Shown here piece by piece: positions 22,199 to 32,248 of a stretch of DNA of 64,000 nt. The DNA is from Dichetophora obliterata (lineage: Eukaryota > Arthropoda > Insecta > Diptera > Sciomyzidae). Below the pieces are notes generated by a model. That model was not told the origin of the DNA and did no database searches. It saw only the letters and a program-made list of their open reading frames with translations. The stretch's first letter is position 1; each line of letters starts with the position of its first letter. Position numbers and translations under genes: made by a program. The stretch lies in NCBI GenBank assembly GCA_963920525.1, contig OY986439.1, positions 46,722,982 through 46,786,981 of the forward strand, read 5' to 3'.

Positions 22199-23588
22199 CA
22201 GCGTTTCTTAACCTTTTTCACTCCGCGGACCCCTAGAAAATCACTCACAAGTTCAACAACCCCTTAATAAAAACACAGGAATAAATTTTGGACAAATTAT
22301 TTTATTACTGAAAAAATTGAAATTTTTATAAAAATTAAAAATTCTGTATTAATGTGAAGGTTGGTGCTGCTTTTTTGAAACTAAATTAGTAATATTTGGG
22401 TTGATGTTTTTACTTAGTTGTAATCTCAAATCTGATTCCAATTGTAATTTCTGTTTCTGTATTTGTTTTTGGTGTATACAAGAGCAGAGAATGCCTTTTC
22501 ACATATGTGGACGAGAAAAGCAGTAAATATTTTAGTGCTTCTGATATTTCTTTACAAACATTTTTTAAATTTACCCAAAAACTTAATAAAGACGACTCTT
22601 TCAAATTAATTTTTAAAGCTGAATCATATGATATTTCTATTAATTGATTTTCCTGTACCGTTGTCAAGCCAATTTTATCTAAAACCTCTGTGTTGAAACG
22701 GTCCGCTATCCAGTTTTTATTTCTGTCGGGTTCTGGAAAATAATCCCGAAAAGAAGACGTCAAACCGCGGAGGTGTTTAATCATTTCCTCTTCTACTTGC
22801 GTTGGCAACATTTCTCCACCAGAGGATTCCAAAAACGCTACCAGTGTAGGAAATTGATTACATATTTTTTTAATTGTACGATTAGTCCAAAGGTCAAGTT
22901 TTTTATCATAGTTTCTATTTTGTCTTCAACATTTTAGATGTTGTTATCTCTTCCTTGTAAACTTAAGTTCAGCTCGTTCAGGGCACTAAAGATATCAGCC
23001 AAACATGCCACCATTGTAAGCCATTCAAAGTTAAATGAAATTATTTGCATGTTTATTGGCGCTGCCAACAGAATTATTAAAAAAAACCATTCTGATCTCA
23101 TCTCTAAGCTCAAAAACACGCGACACGACTTTGCCACGAGACAACCAACGCACCTCAGCATGCAATAACAAATGCATGTGAATGCTGCCCATTTCTTCAC
23201 ATATCATACCAAAAATACCGGAATTCAGAGGCCTGGCTTTAATAAAATTCACGACCTGCGCTATGTCATCCAAAACAGTTTTTAATTTTTCTGGCATATT
23301 CTTAGCAGTTAATGCCTCTCTATGAATGCAACAGTGATGCCAGATAATAGATGGATTCATCTTCTTCACGCGCGCCTGAAGTTCTGTTCGTGTACCGGTC
23401 ATAGCCCGAGCACCGTCGGTACTAACTTCCACACATTTATCCCACGGTATTTCATGAGTGGACATAAAGTTGTATAGTGTAGTGGACATAAATACTTAAA
23501 AAAATTATTAATTCAAATGTCCATAGATTAGACGGCGGACCCCCATATATATACTCTCGGACCGGGGACCCCAGGTTAAGAAACGCTG
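22199..23588 (-). mobile_element. hAT element of ZBED/Charlie-like type (1390 bp) inside LINE ORF2
   Basis: The ends CAGCGTTTCTTAACCTTTTT and, reversed, CAGCGTTTCTTAACCTGGGG are followed by a GGACCCC string on each side. The 8-bp flanks CTGTACAG (22,191-22,198) and CTGTATAG (23,589-23,596) differ at one base. Removing the element rejoins the endonuclease reading frame of the LINE (NNDPI to QQLMLDKIS). Confidence 0.9.
22410..23489 (-). pseudogene. hAT transposase, ZBED5/FAM200-like, partial and frameshifted
   Basis: The minus strand encodes VSTDGARAMTG, HHCCIHREALTAKNMPEKLK, VVNFIKARPLNSGIFGMICE, LLLHAEVRWLSRGKVVSRVF and ELRDEIRMVFF. After a frameshift come LADIFSALNELNLSLQGRDN and, in another frame, LTSSFRDYFPEPDRNKNWIA, then LSFWVNLKNVCKEISEALKY with LLLFSSTYV as the C-terminal dimerisation region. 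The STDGA Asp and the HAEVRWLSRG box are the catalytic-core signatures of this hAT branch. The N-terminal BED zinc finger and first part are missing. Relatives are the transposases behind vertebrate ZBED5, FAM200 and SCAND3-type genes; this copy is dead. Confidence 0.85.
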
Positions 23589-24254
23589 CTGTATAGGATC
23601 ATTATTTAAGAGGTTGATATTGAAGTCGCCGCATACCAAAATTGTGTCGTTATTCAGAATGTGGTTTGACAACTCACAGAACAATGGGTCCACAGGATGA
23701 CATTTATTGGGATTATATACACATGACAAGAGGATTTTGGTGCTATTATCAGAAATACAGATGTTTATATATTCAATACTAGTGCCACTCGATTTACTTA
23801 CAATATAGGAATTCATATAAGATTTACAGTAAACCGCAACGCCACCTCCCTTCTTATAAGATCTGTCATTTCAAAAAACTTTGTAATTGTTAATACTACA
23901 AGTTGTATTGCTTATACATTCAGACAACCACGTTTCAGAAATACAAATAACGTCAACCGATGATTCTTCAAAAAATATATCGTATATAATCCAGTTTAGC
24001 CGCATTCAAGCTTCGGGCATTAAAATGGACAACACTAAGACCACCATATTGTCTACATAACACCTGAATTAAATTTTTTTGATTTTCATTAAGGCCAAGA
24101 GACGACCTATTAGGTTCTAACATAAAGTATCACTAAAAGGAAGAAAAATATAGGCAATGTACATGAGAGCAGGTATTTAGAAATGAGAACGGTTAGAAGT
24201 TGTAGTAAATTAGAAGTAACGTTTAAGAAAACAATAGATATAAAATACATAAAA

Positions 24255-24498
24255 CTAAAATCCAGCAGCATCAGCTTCCAAGGTTTGATTACGTAGTTCT
24301 TCAATACTGGATATGCATATACTATCAGCATTTTTTCCCTTTCTGATGTGAACAGTGCCACGATAAGTAAAAGCGTTGTAGATGGTCTTTTGGTGCTTAA
24401 GAGTAATCGCAGCTTGCAGGATTTTACGAGACTCAGCAGCCAAGCTTTCATGAATGTAAACGTTGGAGTCGGAATTAAGCCCAGCATCTTTAAGATTA
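24255..24498 (-). pseudogene. LINE ORF1, C-terminal fragment
   Basis: The minus strand reads NVYIHESLAAESRKILQAAI, TLKHQKTIYNAFTYRGTVHI and RKGKNADSICISSIEEL, the usual C-terminal part of an ORF1p nucleic-acid chaperone of the CR1/jockey type, ending at a TAA/TAG about 130 bp before ORF2 begins. The rest of ORF1 is lost to 5' truncation. Confidence 0.65.
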
Positions 24499-24646
24499 AC
24501 TTAACATCAACGGCTTAATGCCATTATTTTAAAATTTTTGCATTTCGGGATCCTGAAAAATCCCGGCATCACGAGATCATGAATTTCATATCCCAAAATC
24601 CCGGGATTTGCCAAAAACCTTCGGGATTAGAAGCCCTAGTCCACAT

Positions 24647-25090
24647 CCACCAAGAGTAGTACACTGATTTAACTGTTCTTTGGTCTCTTGTGTGTTGTGA
24701 TGTATCTGTGGTTACAAAATTGTGCAAAAACTATGATTGTGCATTTATAATCATAAAATGTAATTGTACCCTTTCAGTTGAGATGCCTTTAGTCTCAGCC
24801 ACCTCACGCACTTTCGTTCTTTGATAATGAAACATCATTCCATGGATTTTATCAAAGATTTCAGCGGTGACGACTTCTTTTGTGCGACCTGAACGTTGAG
24901 AGTCACTTGTGCTGGTATGATCACAACGGAATTTAGTTAACAACTTCTTAACCATTAAAATTAATGGTGCAAAGTCCCCATTATATCAAGCCTTTTCGCG
25001 GTTTCGGTGATGAAATTTTTACTTAAAAAATAATGCTTGATGAGTTAATGAAATTCACTTTTTTTCAAATTTTGTAAAAATTCACGAGGT
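24647..25090 (-). pseudogene. mariner transposase, N-terminal part
   Basis: From the minus strand: VKKLLTKFRCDHTSTSDSQR, SGRTKEVVTAEIFDKIHGMM and TKVREVAETKGISTERV, the helix-turn-helix DNA-binding region of mariner. The lower end of the piece runs into the first-Asp region (FVTTDTS instead of the usual DE-W box) at about 24,700. It continues at 17,918 after removal of the hAT. Confidence 0.8.
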
Positions 25091-25238
25091 TGTCTGCTTT
25101 CAACGGCTGTCAAACACAAATGTAATGACGCAGCGGGCTCAAAATTTGACAAAAGTCTATTAACAGATGGTAGTTGACAGGACGAGTGTTGCATTTAAAG
25201 TTTCTACGCCGGCAATTCAAAAGTTACTGACTTCTCAA

Positions 25239-27138
25239 TAGCTAACGTAGAATGTTATTTTTTCTGAAATGAATTCGCAAATGTATACAAAATTTTATGG
25301 TTTTTTTTTTTACTTTTTAGATTTTGGTAAATAAACGTGTTGCGCTGATATTTCCACAATTGATGTAGCCATAGATTAGAGCTGTAAAGGAATGCATTTT
25401 ATTTAAGAATAAATATAAAAAATTGTATCAGTGAATATCGAAATAAGAATTCGTTCAATGAATGCAAAATTGATTTATCTATACATATGTATAATTTTTA
25501 GTACGCATTAAAAATAAAAATTAAATAAATTATTCATATCAATTATTCACTTATTTATTCAGTATCAAATTTTTATTCATATGAATGCTAACGCAAGGAA
25601 TGCAATATGCAAAGAATTTTAGAATTTTCAATTATTCTTTTTTTATCCATTATTTATTTTTATTCAATATTAATTTTTTATTCATTATGCATTTTTTAAT
25701 CATTATTAATTTTTTATTAATTTTTGATTTTTTATTCATATTTCTTGTTTTTCACTTTGGAATAATGAATAAGAAATCTTGTTATTTACTATTAAATAAT
25801 GTATTTAAAAAATGAAAAGTGAATAACAAGTAAAAACTGAATAATGAAAAAAATTCATAACGAATACAATTTAATAACGATGAATAAATATCGAACTTTG
25901 TTTGACATTTATGGGTAAGGTAATATCCATAAGTAACAATGGACTAGTGTCAGAGAGAGCACGAGTTCAATCCAAAAAATATAGTTTTTTAGTACTACTA
26001 TAAACTCATTTTCTAAGTGATGTGGTTACTTTTTGAGAGAACGTTTAGTCTGATAAATGAATAAAAAAAGGGTTAGTTTTTGAGTGTTGAAAACATTTTT
26101 AAACATAAAAGTTCATAAATGTATTCAAAGAAGATAGCTTTGTTTCACTGGGAGTAGTTGATTAAATGAAGCTATTGTGGTTGTTGTTGTTCCAGTACTT
26201 GTATAACCATTCAAACATAATTTCCTCACATTGTGTTTAATTATGTTTCTGTGTGAGTGAATTTATAAATGAGGTATAGCCATGGGTGTGTGTGTGTGTG
26301 TGTGTATTTGTGTGAATGCCAGCTCTTGTGGTTGCCCTAATTATTGGCATAAAATCAGCTTAAGAATGTGTTACATCCGGAACGTAGAGAAATGGACAGA
26401 AAAACCGTTATTTGTGTCATTTTGTGCCGATGTTAGTAGTGACTGATAAGAATCTATCTAGACAAGGAGACAGAGATAAATTAGTTTCAGATATAATAGT
26501 TTTGTTTTTAAAATTTTAAAACACATAATTTTTGTGAATAACTTTCATACCAATCTATCATATAATATAAATGGTATCTTTTTTGAAGTTCAAACCTCCC
26601 ATAAGGTCTAAGCTCATACACAGATATTAAAATAAATTATAATAAATTGTAATAAAGGCGAAATATATTAGTTTTTTTAAGGCAATTTGACATATTATGA
26701 CAATATTTTTAAAAAAGATCTGTATGTGACTAAATATATATATTAAAATTTCCTATTAAAATCATTTCCAATACAACGTTTCAAACAAATCGGTTAAAGT
26801 ATTGAACAGTCTTTTGTTTATTATAAATTTATTTCAAGCAAAGATTGAAAAGCTCAACTTCTTTTTTTTAATGTAGATATATTTATTGTCGGATTAGGTA
26901 ACGTCAACCTTCAACTTTAAGATTAATGTTTGAATTAAAATTATAATAAAGAAAATAAAAATTTTAAAAATCTCAAAAAAACATGTGAGAGAAAATACAA
27001 GGCACTTCAAGGATTAAACTAAAGTTTCTTTATCAATTCATAATACCAAAAAAATTACTTAACTTAAAGAAAATTAATGTATTTATAATTAATTTTATAA
27101 TTTCGTGTACACTACTTCTAAATATTAAAAAACCATGC
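25239..27138. other. AT-rich spacer with simple repeats
   Basis: At 25,430-25,900 there are many copies of TTTTTATTCATTA-like strings and their inverse. A (GT)n run lies at 26,284-26,304. No coding signal seen. Confidence 0.4.
26284..26304. repeat. (GT)n microsatellite
   Basis: About ten GT units in a row. Confidence 0.9.
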
Positions 27139-27142
27139 TTAA

Positions 27143-28068
27143 CCCATATGCAACCAGTGGTCGAAAAATCGACCAATGACTTTAGAATTTTCTGTAAGCT
27201 AGTAAAAAATAAATAAAACTTAGCATTGTATCAAATATGTGAACTTACACTTTTTTTAACTTAAAATATTTTTGCAATGGTTAGTTGAAATTTTGATCTG
27301 TTTTTTACTGCAGTCTCTCAAATCGATTTTCAAGATGAGGAGAACAAATTGGTAAGGTTTTAAAAAAATATAAAAATATAAATATTGTATAATAATAAAA
27401 TATTTGTAAATATAATATTGATTGTTAATATTAATTATTAATTATTGAAATATGTGAATATTTAATTAAATGGAGAAGCAACTAGAACAGATGGCAACCC
27501 TTGATAGAGTTGATGGCGGTGGTCTATAAATAGCCTACTGCTTTGAAATGTCATATGATTAGCAGCCATACAATTCATAAGATGAATTCCAGAATCTGCA
27601 CATTCATATGCTAGTTTAAACAGTGAGTTGATCACAGCTTAATCACTCAAAGACTACTGATGAGGAAAATGTAGCGATTTCCGAAACAGACTGTCTAGTC
27701 AGCTAAGTGATTGACTCTATACAGAGTTGTTGTTGTTGTTGTTGCCTTCTTGAAAACTTACTTGATCTAAAGCTCACAATTTTAATTCATGTAATTATTC
27801 ATAGATCATTAAATCTAATTAATTATTTATATTGTAGATAATAAATAAAAATACAATTTATAAAGAAAGAACCAAAAAAAAAAAACTGTATGTAGTATGT
27901 TTGTCAATTTTGTATATCGTTTTCGACTAGTGGACGAAAAATCAACCAACTCTGCAAACCAAACCTGAAGAGATAACAGAAGAATATAAAAAAAAGTTTT
28001 TTTTTAAGAAGTCCTGTATACAGTTTCATTGACTTTCATACAGGGGCATAAGAGTGGTTGAAAATGGG
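27143..28068. mobile_element. piggyBac-type non-autonomous element (926 bp)
   Basis: Both ends start with CCCAT inside TTAA flanks (27,139-27,142 and 28,069-28,072): left CCCATATGCAACCAGTGG, right reversed CCCATTTTCAACCACTC. Near each end is a GTGGTCGAAAAATCGACCAA or related string. TTAA plus CCC termini are the hallmark of piggyBac-like elements. No transposase; copy D of the 'TGTAGCGAT' repeat lies within. Confidence 0.75.
27476..27795 (+). repeat. dispersed repeat family 'TGTAGCGAT', copy D (fullest)
   Basis: It matches 58,228-58,560 along its whole length. Shared strings include GAAGCAACTAGAA, TTGATAGAGTTGATGGCGGT, AAATGTAGCGATTTCCGAAA, CAGACTGTCTAGTCAGC, TGATTGACTCTATACAGAGT followed by (GTT)n, and ACTTACTTGATCTAAAGCTC. 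Noncoding, about 320 bp, class unknown. Confidence 0.75.
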
Positions 28069-28084
28069 TTAATGTTGAATGGAT

Positions 28085-29977
28085 GGTTAATATTGGCAGT
28101 TTTATAGCCACTGAAGTTCTTCATCCGGAGAAGTCTACTGCTCTGACAGGTCTCTGGTATATTGTGATGTATTCATGTTTCATCTATGGTTACAAAACGG
28201 CAGAAATCCTCCTATAGATAGCGGTTGAACATCACCAAACACTTCTTTGAAGTGGTCACACGGCTGCGCTTATGGTCGAGTGTGAGGAGCAATCGCGGTA
28301 CTCATCGCGCGAAGAGACTTTTCATATCCTAATATTCATGGAGAATGTTATGAACCCGCTTAGATGAAAAGGGTAGCAGTTCGTAGCCTAATTGATGGAT
28401 TTTTGCGTTTGCGACAACAGACGTTTGCGCCATTGCGTTGTCATGGTGAAATAGCACTTTTTCTTCGCCAACTGCGGTCGTTTTTGCTTCAAAGCAATGT
28501 CAAATTTGTTTACAAGATATCTAAGGTAATTTATGTAAATTACTCCACATGCATACCAAAAAACTTTTGCTATGACCTTGTTGGTCGATAGACCCACTTT
28601 GGTCTTCTTTGGTGCACATTCACCCAGAGAAGTTCACTGATTTGACTGTTCCTTTTTTCTGGTGTGTTGTGATGTATTCATGTTCACGGTAAAAACCTTC
28701 GGATTGCGGTTGAACATCGCCAAACACTGCTTCGAAGCGTTCACACGGCTGCTGTTATGGTCGAGTGTGAGCAATCGCAGCACCAATTGCTTTTTCATGT
28801 CCAAATGTAAAAATTTATATTGATATAAATTATGATGTACCTACTCAGTTTAGACGCGTTCAGCCTACGCACTTTCATTCTCCGATCGTCCAACATTATT
28901 CCATGGATTTTATAGATTTTTGCCGGTGCTGTTTGGTTTGCAGCGTCAATTGTGCTGGTACGAACAGAACGGAATTTAGTAAACCACTTCTTAACCATTG
29001 AACTGGTTGGTGCAGAGCTCCCATAGTATTTAGTAAGCCTTTCCTTTTTTTCGGTGTTGGTTTTTGAACGCTAAAAATAATGTTTGATGAGTACACGAAA
29101 TTCACTTTTTCCATTTACGTCAAAATTCACGAGGTTGTCTGCTTTCAATGGCTGTCAAACACAAATGTAATGACCCTATAGGAACAAACTAACTTGTTTT
29201 TTAAAATAACTAATTAAAAAACTAGTTTAAAATAAACTAGTTCATGAACTGCTTTGAATTATATTAAGGCGGCATCCATTTCAATTTTGAATAGTTTTTA
29301 TTGCCGTTTATATGAATAATTGAAAAACTACTTCCAAACAAGTGGCTTAAAAACTACTTTGAATTATATTCAGTCGGCGACTATTCTGATTTTGACATGT
29401 TTTTATAGCAAATTTTTATTAGATTACAAGTTTATATATATTAACCATGCTATTTCATTAAATATTATTAACTTTAGGCTTTCATTAATATGAATTTATG
29501 TATTTATTTTCAAAACAATAAAATAAATGATTTCTTTGATGTATAGAAATTTTAAATATTTATACTTTTAAATTCATCTTCAGTAAGTGGAATATTTACT
29601 AGTTTTCAATTGATTTGTTTTAAAGTAATTAAAAAAACAATTTTAATTTAACTAATTTAACAAGTAGTTGAAAATATATGCGGTTTTCAATTGCTTTATT
29701 TTAAAGTAGTTAAAAAATAATTTTAATTCAACTAATTTAACAAGTAGTTGATAATACAAAATATGTTAGTTCGTTCTATGGAAAAAAGTCAGAATTTCAG
29801 CTAGTTGTGGTTGACAAAAAACTACTTTTTCAACTACTTTTAAATTAGTTGATTTTCCTGCAGGCGACGCAGCGTGCTCAAAATTTGATAGTAGTCTATT
29901 AACAGATAGTTGACACAGAACCGGTGGTCCATTTTAAGTTACTACGCGGTAAATTAAAAAAAGGCGCTGACTTCTTA
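28085..29977 (-). mobile_element. second mariner copy, rearranged
   Basis: The minus strand holds mariner N-terminal sequence (VKKWFTKFRSVRTSTIDAAN, 28,795-29,000) and a C-terminal part (KVFWYACGVIYINYL, NKFDIALKQKRPQLAKKK, 28,390-28,600). A second degenerate version of the middle region lies at 28,085-28,330, largely repeating 28,620-28,800, so the copy has an internal duplication. The right end carries GACTTCTTAAAC near 29,970, like the end of the first mariner. A 691-bp MITE interrupts the 5' region at 29,175-29,865. No intact catalytic domain remains. Confidence 0.7.
29175..29865. mobile_element. 691-bp MITE with CCTRYAGG ends in the mariner 5' region
   Basis: Comparison with the first mariner (AATGACGCAGCG uninterrupted at about 25,130) shows exactly where this sequence was inserted, with GAC on both sides (29,172-29,174, 29,866-29,868). 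Imperfect TIRs start CCTATAGGAACAAACTAAC and, reversed, CCTGCAGGAAAATCAACTAA. Two internal direct repeats contain AACTACTTTGAATTATATT. The 3-bp duplication suggests a PIF/Harbinger-like or related mechanism, not certain. Confidence 0.65.
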
Positions 29978-29978
29978 A

Positions 29979-31294
29979 ACTGTTTACGTATAATCCGAAG
30001 CCTGTCTTTGCGAATTTGAAGAACATGCTCTACACACTATTAACTCTGCACCACACATACAAATTTATTTAAAAAAGTTTTGCTACGCGAGCTGTCTCAG
30101 CACAGAGGCAAGTTAAAAACTTTCGACACAATAATCATAACCGTAATAATAGTCAAAATAATAATAGTAATAATATTTATAAATTGCCACTTGATGATTC
30201 ATTCAAATTCATCATCTTTCTAAAATGTAAACATCAAATTAAAAAGTTCTGCCGTTGCTGCAACTTCAGCTAATAAATTGCTGTTGCTCCTGCTGTTGCA
30301 GTTGAAGTTGTTCGTGCTGCTGCTGCTGCTTAACAGCTAAACTTTAAATTAGATTGTCTGCCGCTGTTGCTGCACTTGCAAAATATTTACCATCACTATT
30401 CAAGGAGCCCATTTTTTATGTCTAGAAACTTTTGCCGGTGCTGTTTGGTTTGCATGTTCACCTATTTCTTGTAATTTTGTTGTTGCTGCTGCTACCATCT
30501 TGCTAACTTCTCTTCAGTTTCTGCTGCTGCTTCATCTTGGCCACTGCCATTTATTGCATCCGGACAAGCAGCAGCTATTCTTGTTATAGTGACAACTTTT
30601 TGAAATGTTTTATTTTTTCTAGTAACATAAAAGCATTTTATCGACAAAATAGAAAACAGAAATAAATAGAAATGAACAAAAGTGGTGGATATATAAAAAT
30701 ACATGTATAAAACTTAAAAACAATAATGAAATATTAAATAACTTTGTGTAAGCTCGCTAGCTCGTGCGCGCCTTGTTCAATGTTTTTTTTTATTTATCTA
30801 TAAATAACGGAAGTACGCGCAAATTCTAAGCGGAAGTATAATTTTCTATGCAAAGCAAAACTTACTTCCGGTAGGCGTCACTGGATTCAAGTGTTATTTT
30901 GTTATTTTTCTAGTTGTTGTAAATAATAATTTGAGCGTGCTTTGTTTCTGTGTTTGGCATGAATTTCTATTTTGTAGTTACATGGTGAGAAATTTCGGCA
31001 TTCAAGTAATTGCAGTACAATATCAGCTTTTGAATTTATGTGACATTTGGTTTGGTTTCTGAATTTAAATTTTTCAAAATATAAGTTTTCCTGCTAGAAT
31101 TTGTTTTATACATTACACAAAAGCCTCTAAAAGAGTATAACAACCAAAATAATTACTGACCCTTCCAACGCATTCCGGAAGAGGATATAAAAATGACATG
31201 TGCTTAACGTTTTAAAAGTTCAAGTTGAGTTATTTAAAAAAAAAACTACTAAATAGCATGGCAGAATTAACCAGGCAGGGCCGACTCAGAGATG
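29979..31294. other. spacer with CTG/GTT trinucleotide tracts
   Basis: Apart from the trinucleotide region at 30,240-30,560 nothing was recognised. The 70-codon minus-strand open stretch at 30,492-30,704 is rich in Ala/Gln from the repeats. Confidence 0.35.
30240..30560. repeat. imperfect GCTGTT/CTG trinucleotide tracts
   Basis: Several runs of (TGC)n and (GTT)n, the longest near 30,316-30,330 and 30,478-30,493. Confidence 0.7.
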
Positions 31295-31302
31295 GATGAA
31301 GT

Positions 31303-32240
31303 CACGGTTGCCACTTTGGTACAATTGTACCAAAATTGGTACATATATCTTAACTTGATACCTTGGTACATTATTTTCCGAGTTGTTACATTTTGTAAAA
31401 GATTTACAATTTCACAATCTGTAACAAAAAGTGAAATTTGGTAGCACTGGAGAAATGTTCAGACAGTTTAGTGGAATTTGCACTAAGTTCTGAAAGTTGA
31501 AATTTGACATGCTTTTCCTGTCATATATATAAAAAATCACTTTTTTTGAGACATTTTCGAGACTTGAGGATTTTTTGTGAGAACTGCTACTAAAGCAGAA
31601 AAATATCTCCAATCAGAAAATTTTTCTAATAACCAAATATATTCTAAAACAAATAAAAGACAAGTTCGATTTAGGTAGAGAAGATCTGAATAGTTTGAAT
31701 ATAATAACATCTTCACAAGTTATGTCAATAAAATTTCTTTCTTGCCATAATTCAATAATTTATATTAAAATATCATTTCATGGAATGATATTTTAACCTT
31801 GAAGTTATTCTGACTCAGAGAAACCTTTTTCAGGGTTCAAATATTAGTTTTTAAAATTGTTATGACGTTGGGAAAAATTTGGGTATTTTTGGGTAAAGTC
31901 AGGGTCGTGGAGAATGGATTGGGGGAAATTGGTTTTAATGATTCTATCAATTTTGTAAATATTCTGATGTACCTTTCACATAGTTCAGCAGCTGCTGAAC
32001 CAATATATTTTTATTTTAGCCTGATTATATTTGGCCAGCAAAATAACTATTTTAATGTATTTATTATTTTGTTAATAGCGTATAACATAACTTAATATTT
32101 TTGTTATGTTTGGTATGTACACAAATATATACCAGTGAATTATTATAAAAAATGTTATCAAATTATTATATAAAAAAAAATTGGTACATTTTTTTCCTAT
32201 TTGGTACATTTTCATGGAGAATTTGGTACGACAAAAAATA
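31303..32240. mobile_element. hAT-like non-autonomous element with TTGGTAC motifs (938 bp)
   Basis: It is flanked by an exact 8-bp duplication GATGAAGT (31,295-31,302 and 32,241-32,248). The left end starts CACGGTTGCCACTTTGGTAC, and TTTGGTAC-type strings repeat near both ends. The right end lacks the outer CACGGTTGCC and seems truncated or degenerate. No transposase; a 77-codon open stretch at 31,862-32,095 is motif-free. Confidence 0.55.
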
Positions 32241-32248
32241 GATGAAGT

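Larger units (their letters stand above)
19967..24123 (-). pseudogene. LINE ORF2: endonuclease plus reverse transcriptase, decayed
   Basis: From the ATG at 24,123 the minus strand gives an APE-type endonuclease (VVHFNARSL, then SVDVICISETWLSE with the catalytic Glu). A stop follows, then KKGGGVAVYC and ILVCGDFNINLL with the catalytic Asp-Asn. A hAT interrupts it at 23,588-22,199. Then come PWFLQDVLNAISKRNKLHKL, the RT fingers (HFRPISILSPLSKVCEKII), QSGFRLGHGCNS, VPQGSILGPLLFSIFLNDIF and the catalytic AYADDI at about 20,765-20,782, followed directly by a stop in place of a probable Gln. The C-terminus includes RLWNALPRYLRE and ends at 19,967. The protein is of the CR1/jockey assemblage, with no RNase H. 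Several frameshifts and stops make it inactive. It would nick target DNA and reverse-transcribe its own RNA. Confidence 0.85.
18862..24500 (-). mobile_element. CR1/jockey-like non-LTR retrotransposon, 5'-truncated, with two insertions
   Basis: On the minus strand: the end of ORF1 (24,498-24,255), ORF2 (24,123-19,967) and a 3' region ending in repeats of TTTTTA near 18,865-18,890. It lies wholly inside the hAT at 17,927-24,638. Two DNA elements (18,981-19,678 and 22,199-23,588) interrupt it. The upstream limit near 24,500 is approximate. Confidence 0.8.
17927..24638. mobile_element. 6.7-kb hAT element (expanded by internal insertions) within mariner
   Basis: The left end TAGGTCTTTCAATCCC and the right end reversed TAGGGCTTCTAATCCCG match imperfectly. 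Both are followed by repeated GGGATT/CCCGGGATT strings, a common subterminal theme of hAT elements. The flanks GTTTTCAT (17,919-17,926) and GTCCACAT (24,639-24,646) look like a diverged 8-bp duplication. The second mariner at 28.6 kb has GTGCACAT at the same place, which supports the reading. No transposase of its own remains; most of its length is a LINE. Confidence 0.7.
17392..25238 (-). mobile_element. mariner element split by a 6.7-kb hAT insertion
   Basis: The ends are approximate: AAGTCAGTGACTTTTTGAAT at the left mirrors TTCAAAAGTTACTGACTT at the right. The minus strand carries a mariner (DD34D-type) transposase in two pieces, C-terminal half at 17,460-17,918 and N-terminal half at 24,647-25,090. 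Everything between is younger insertion. Without insertions the mariner would be about 1.1 kb, typical for the family. Confidence 0.8.

Noticed and set aside
30492..30704. Host exon with Ala/Gln-rich protein
   Set aside because: The frame follows trinucleotide tracts and lacks any domain; splice signals were not convincing.
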